Source: Lachnospiraceae bacterium
GTDB taxonomy: Bacteria > Bacillota_A > Clostridia > Lachnospirales > Lachnospiraceae
Length of the DNA: 24,450 nt
Direction: 5' to 3'
Assembly (NCBI GenBank): GCA_016291475.1
Contig: JAEEXJ010000048.1
Coordinates: 1 to 24,450, forward strand
The notes beneath the pieces were generated by a model, which was given only the letters and a program-made list of their open reading frames with translations, did not search any database and had not been told where the DNA came from. Below, one piece after another: positions 22,520-24,450 of this stretch; within the stretch, counting starts at the first letter, position 1, and each line of letters begins with the position of its first letter. Position numbers and translations under genes: made by a program.

Positions 22520-24450
22520 ATGAAAATCTATGTAAATGCTTCTGCGACGAGGGGAGGAAACGGAAGTAAAGAGTCACCTTTTAAAGCGATTCAGGATGCG
22601 GCAAACATTGCAATGCCCGGAGACGAGGTAATTGTTGCACCCGGTATCTACAGGGAGTATGTCAATCCCAGACACGCCGGTAAGGAAGATGCAAGGATCA
22701 CCTACACTTCCGAAAAACCGCTGGCTGCAGTTATCACCGGCGCGGAGATTGTTACCGATTGGAAAAAATATAAGGGATCGACTTATGTGACGAGGATCGA
22801 CAATTCCGTATTCGGCGCATATAACCCTTATGTTCAGGAGGTTGAAGGCGACTGGTATTTTGCCGATAACCACATCCATACCGGCAACGTATTTTTAAAC
22901 GACCGTATGATGTATGAGACAGCAGATCTCAAAGAGTGCCTTGACGGTAAGGTGTATGAGAGAAGCTGGGAGCCTGAATTTTCCGTTTACAAATGGTACT
23001 GCGAGCAGGATGAGAAAACAGGCGAGACCGTTATCTATGCGAACTTCAAGGATAAAGATCCTTCCAAGGAAAAGGTAGAGATCACTGTTCGTCGTAACTG
23101 CTTCATGCCTTCGGAGAAATATATCGGATACATTACACTTTCGGGATTTACCGTATGCAAGGCTGCGACCACCTGGGCTCCTCCCGCAGCATTCCAGGAC
23201 GGAATGATCGGTGCACACTGGTCGAAGGGTTGGATCATCGAAGATTGCGATGTCTACGGATCCAAGTGCTGTGGCATATCCTTCGGCAATTATTCTCAGG
23301 AAAACAACGACAATTATTTCTTCCACGAGCACTTAAAGAGCCCCACCCAGATGGAAAGAGATGCCGTATGCCGTGCACAGTATGACGGATGGACCAAAGA
23401 GACCGTAGGTGGTCACATCGTAAGAAGATGTAATATCCATCACTGCGAGCAGACAGGTATCGTAGGAAGAATGGGATGTGTATTCTCCATTATCGAGGAC
23501 AATCACATTCATCACATCAACAACATGCAGCAGCTTGGCGGAGCAGAGATAGCAGGTATCAAATTCCATGCTGCGATCGATGTTATCTTCCGCAGAAATC
23601 ATATCCATCATTGCTGGATGGGAATATGGTGTGACTGGGAAGCGCAGGGAACCAGGATCACCCGCAACTTCCTGCATGACAACTGCATACCCGATCATAT
23701 CGAAAAGAGACCGGATCGCTTCGATCAGGATCTTTTCGTGGAAGTAGGACACGGTCCCATCCTTATCGATAACAATATTCTTCTGTCACCCTGTTCACTT
23801 CGAATTCCTACAGAGGGCGTTGCCATGGTGCATAACCTTGTGTGCGGATCCTTCGTAATGGTAGGAAGCGGTGTTGATTCGGTTATCAACGGACAGCGTG
23901 AGCCCCGTTATACTCCCTATCACATTCCTCACCGTACCGAAGTTCTCGGTTTTATGACCATTCTTCACGGTGATGACAGATTCTATAACAATATATTTAT
24001 TCAGAATACCCCCATTCCCAAGAACTATCTTAAGGGCTGGGATCCCAAGCGTGAGCCTACCAATCTTGAAGTTGGAACTCATGTATGGGATGAGTATCCT
24101 CTTTACGAAGATTGGATTCAGCTTTTCGATATCGGCAAGCGCCGCCCCGACATGGGCAAACTTGCTACCGGACACTTCGGACATCTCCCTGTTTGGATAC
24201 ACGGAAATGCTTATCTGAACGGTGCCAAGGCGTTTAAAAAAGAGAAGGACAATCTCGTCGATAAGAAGACCAAGGCATATGTAACTCTTCAGGAAAAGAA
24301 GGGTGTATATACACTCAAGACCAATGTCTTTGACATTGTTAAAGACTTTAAGGTCAAAATGATAGATACCGAAACCCTCGGCAAGGCTTTTGAGCCCCAG
24401 CAATGTTATGAGAATACGGACGGAACTCCTATTCAGTTCAACGAGGATTA
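22520..24450 (+). CDS. GH120-family beta-xylosidase-like protein (runs off window end)
   Basis: Open from the ATG at 22520 to the window end: 643 codons, no stop seen. AAGGAGGT (22506-22513) lies 6 nt upstream. The N-terminus (KIYVNASATRGGNGS, then SPFKAIQDAA and PGDEVIVAPGIYREYV) is DUF1565-like and starts a right-handed parallel beta-helix with many HIHH-type turns. From memory of the Thermoanaerobacterium saccharolyticum GH120 xylosidase, the segments EIAGIKxHAAIDV, DWEAQGTR and VFVEVxHGP are conserved. Its nucleophile and acid/base (D382, E405) correspond here to D372 in CDWEAQGTR and E408 in LFVEVGHGP, with about 13 extra residues between them. There is no signal peptide, so it probably cleaves imported xylo-oligosaccharides in the cytoplasm. 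The usual length of about 640 suggests only a short piece is missing. Confidence 0.85.
   Translation, partial: MKIYVNASATRGGNGSKESPFKAIQDAANIAMPGDEVIVAPGIYREYVNPRHAGKEDARITYTSEKPLAAVITGAEIVTDWKKYKGSTYVTRIDNSVFGAYNPYVQEVEGDWYFADNHIHTGNVFLNDRMMYETADLKECLDGKVYERSWEPEFSVYKWYCEQDEKTGETVIYANFKDKDPSKEKVEITVRRNCFMPSEKYIGYITLSGFTVCKAATTWAPPAAFQDGMIGAHWSKGWIIEDCDVYGSKCCGISFGNYSQENNDNYFFHEHLKSPTQMERDAVCRAQYDGWTKETVGGHIVRRCNIHHCEQTGIVGRMGCVFSIIEDNHIHHINNMQQLGGAEIAGIKFHAAIDVIFRRNHIHHCWMGIWCDWEAQGTRITRNFLHDNCIPDHIEKRPDRFDQDLFVEVGHGPILIDNNILLSPCSLRIPTEGVAMVHNLVCGSFVMVGSGVDSVINGQREPRYTPYHIPHRTEVLGFMTILHGDDRFYNNIFIQNTPIPKNYLKGWDPKREPTNLEVGTHVWDEYPLYEDWIQLFDIGKRRPDMGKLATGHFGHLPVWIHGNAYLNGAKAFKKEKDNLVDKKTKAYVTLQEKKGVYTLKTNVFDIVKDFKVKMIDTETLGKAFEPQQCYENTDGTPIQFNED

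Noticed and set aside
23795..24403. A 202-codon open frame on the minus strand
   Set aside because: It lies opposite the GH120 gene, whose + strand frame has conserved catalytic motifs and a strong ribosome binding site. The minus frame has no recognisable domain and is a shadow.
1..24450. CRISPR arrays, tRNA genes, prophage or transposase genes
   Set aside because: No regularly spaced direct repeats, cloverleaf-like genes or recognisable integrase/transposase products were found on either strand.

Overview
The window reads as chromosomal DNA of a Gram-positive Clostridia, most likely a Lachnospiraceae member close to Butyrivibrio. This is inferred from gene content and style: strong AAGGAGG ribosome binding sites, moderate GC, a one-piece SecDF, a PASTA-domain kinase, a PadR/DUF1700/DUF4097 cassette and a GH120-type xylosidase. 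There are no tRNA or rRNA genes, CRISPR arrays, transposases or phage genes. Everything from 1322 onward is on the + strand; 1-1167 is on the - strand.

Layout. (1) 1-1210, minus strand: a PadR repressor, a DUF1700 membrane protein and the start of a DUF4097-like protein, behind a promoter with a perfect 7-bp inverted repeat across its spacer and -10. (2) 1322-4544: trpD alone, without other trp genes; its stop overlaps the start of a membrane GGDEF diguanylate cyclase; then a polysaccharide deacetylase-like protein without a signal peptide. (3) 4639-5949: a CNNM/CorC-type membrane protein with CBS domains. (4) 6120-8387: fused secDF, closed by a strong intrinsic terminator. (5) 8475-10507: a small TIGR04076-like protein whose stop overlaps the start of recJ. 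(6) 10508-10880: the only long gene-free stretch, with a large palindromic repeat, a smaller dyad, a terminator hairpin and the next promoter. (7) 10881-20759: a compact operon priA-def-fmt-rsmB-rlmN-stp-prkC-rsgA, covering replication restart, formyl-Met metabolism, rRNA modification, Ser/Thr phospho-signalling and ribosome assembly; most junctions after fmt overlap by 1-4 nt. (8) 20767-24450: an accessory tail with a GT-C-like membrane protein and a GH120-family beta-xylosidase that runs off the window end with both catalytic acids visible.

How the genes work together. The large operon joins initiator tRNA formylation (fmt), nascent-chain deformylation (def), 16S and 23S methylation (rsmB, rlmN) and the 30S assembly GTPase (rsgA) with a phosphatase/kinase pair (stp/prkC) that senses the cell wall. 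The usual neighbours after rsgA in many Firmicutes (rpe, thiN) are absent and carbohydrate genes take their place, with a terminator-like hairpin at the join.

No clearly new multi-gene system is visible. The best leads are the coupling of trpD to a c-di-GMP synthase, the two related GGGGAC-type palindromes without a mobilising gene, the hairpin inside the first codons of the gene at 20767, and a possible short RNA around 10729-10804.
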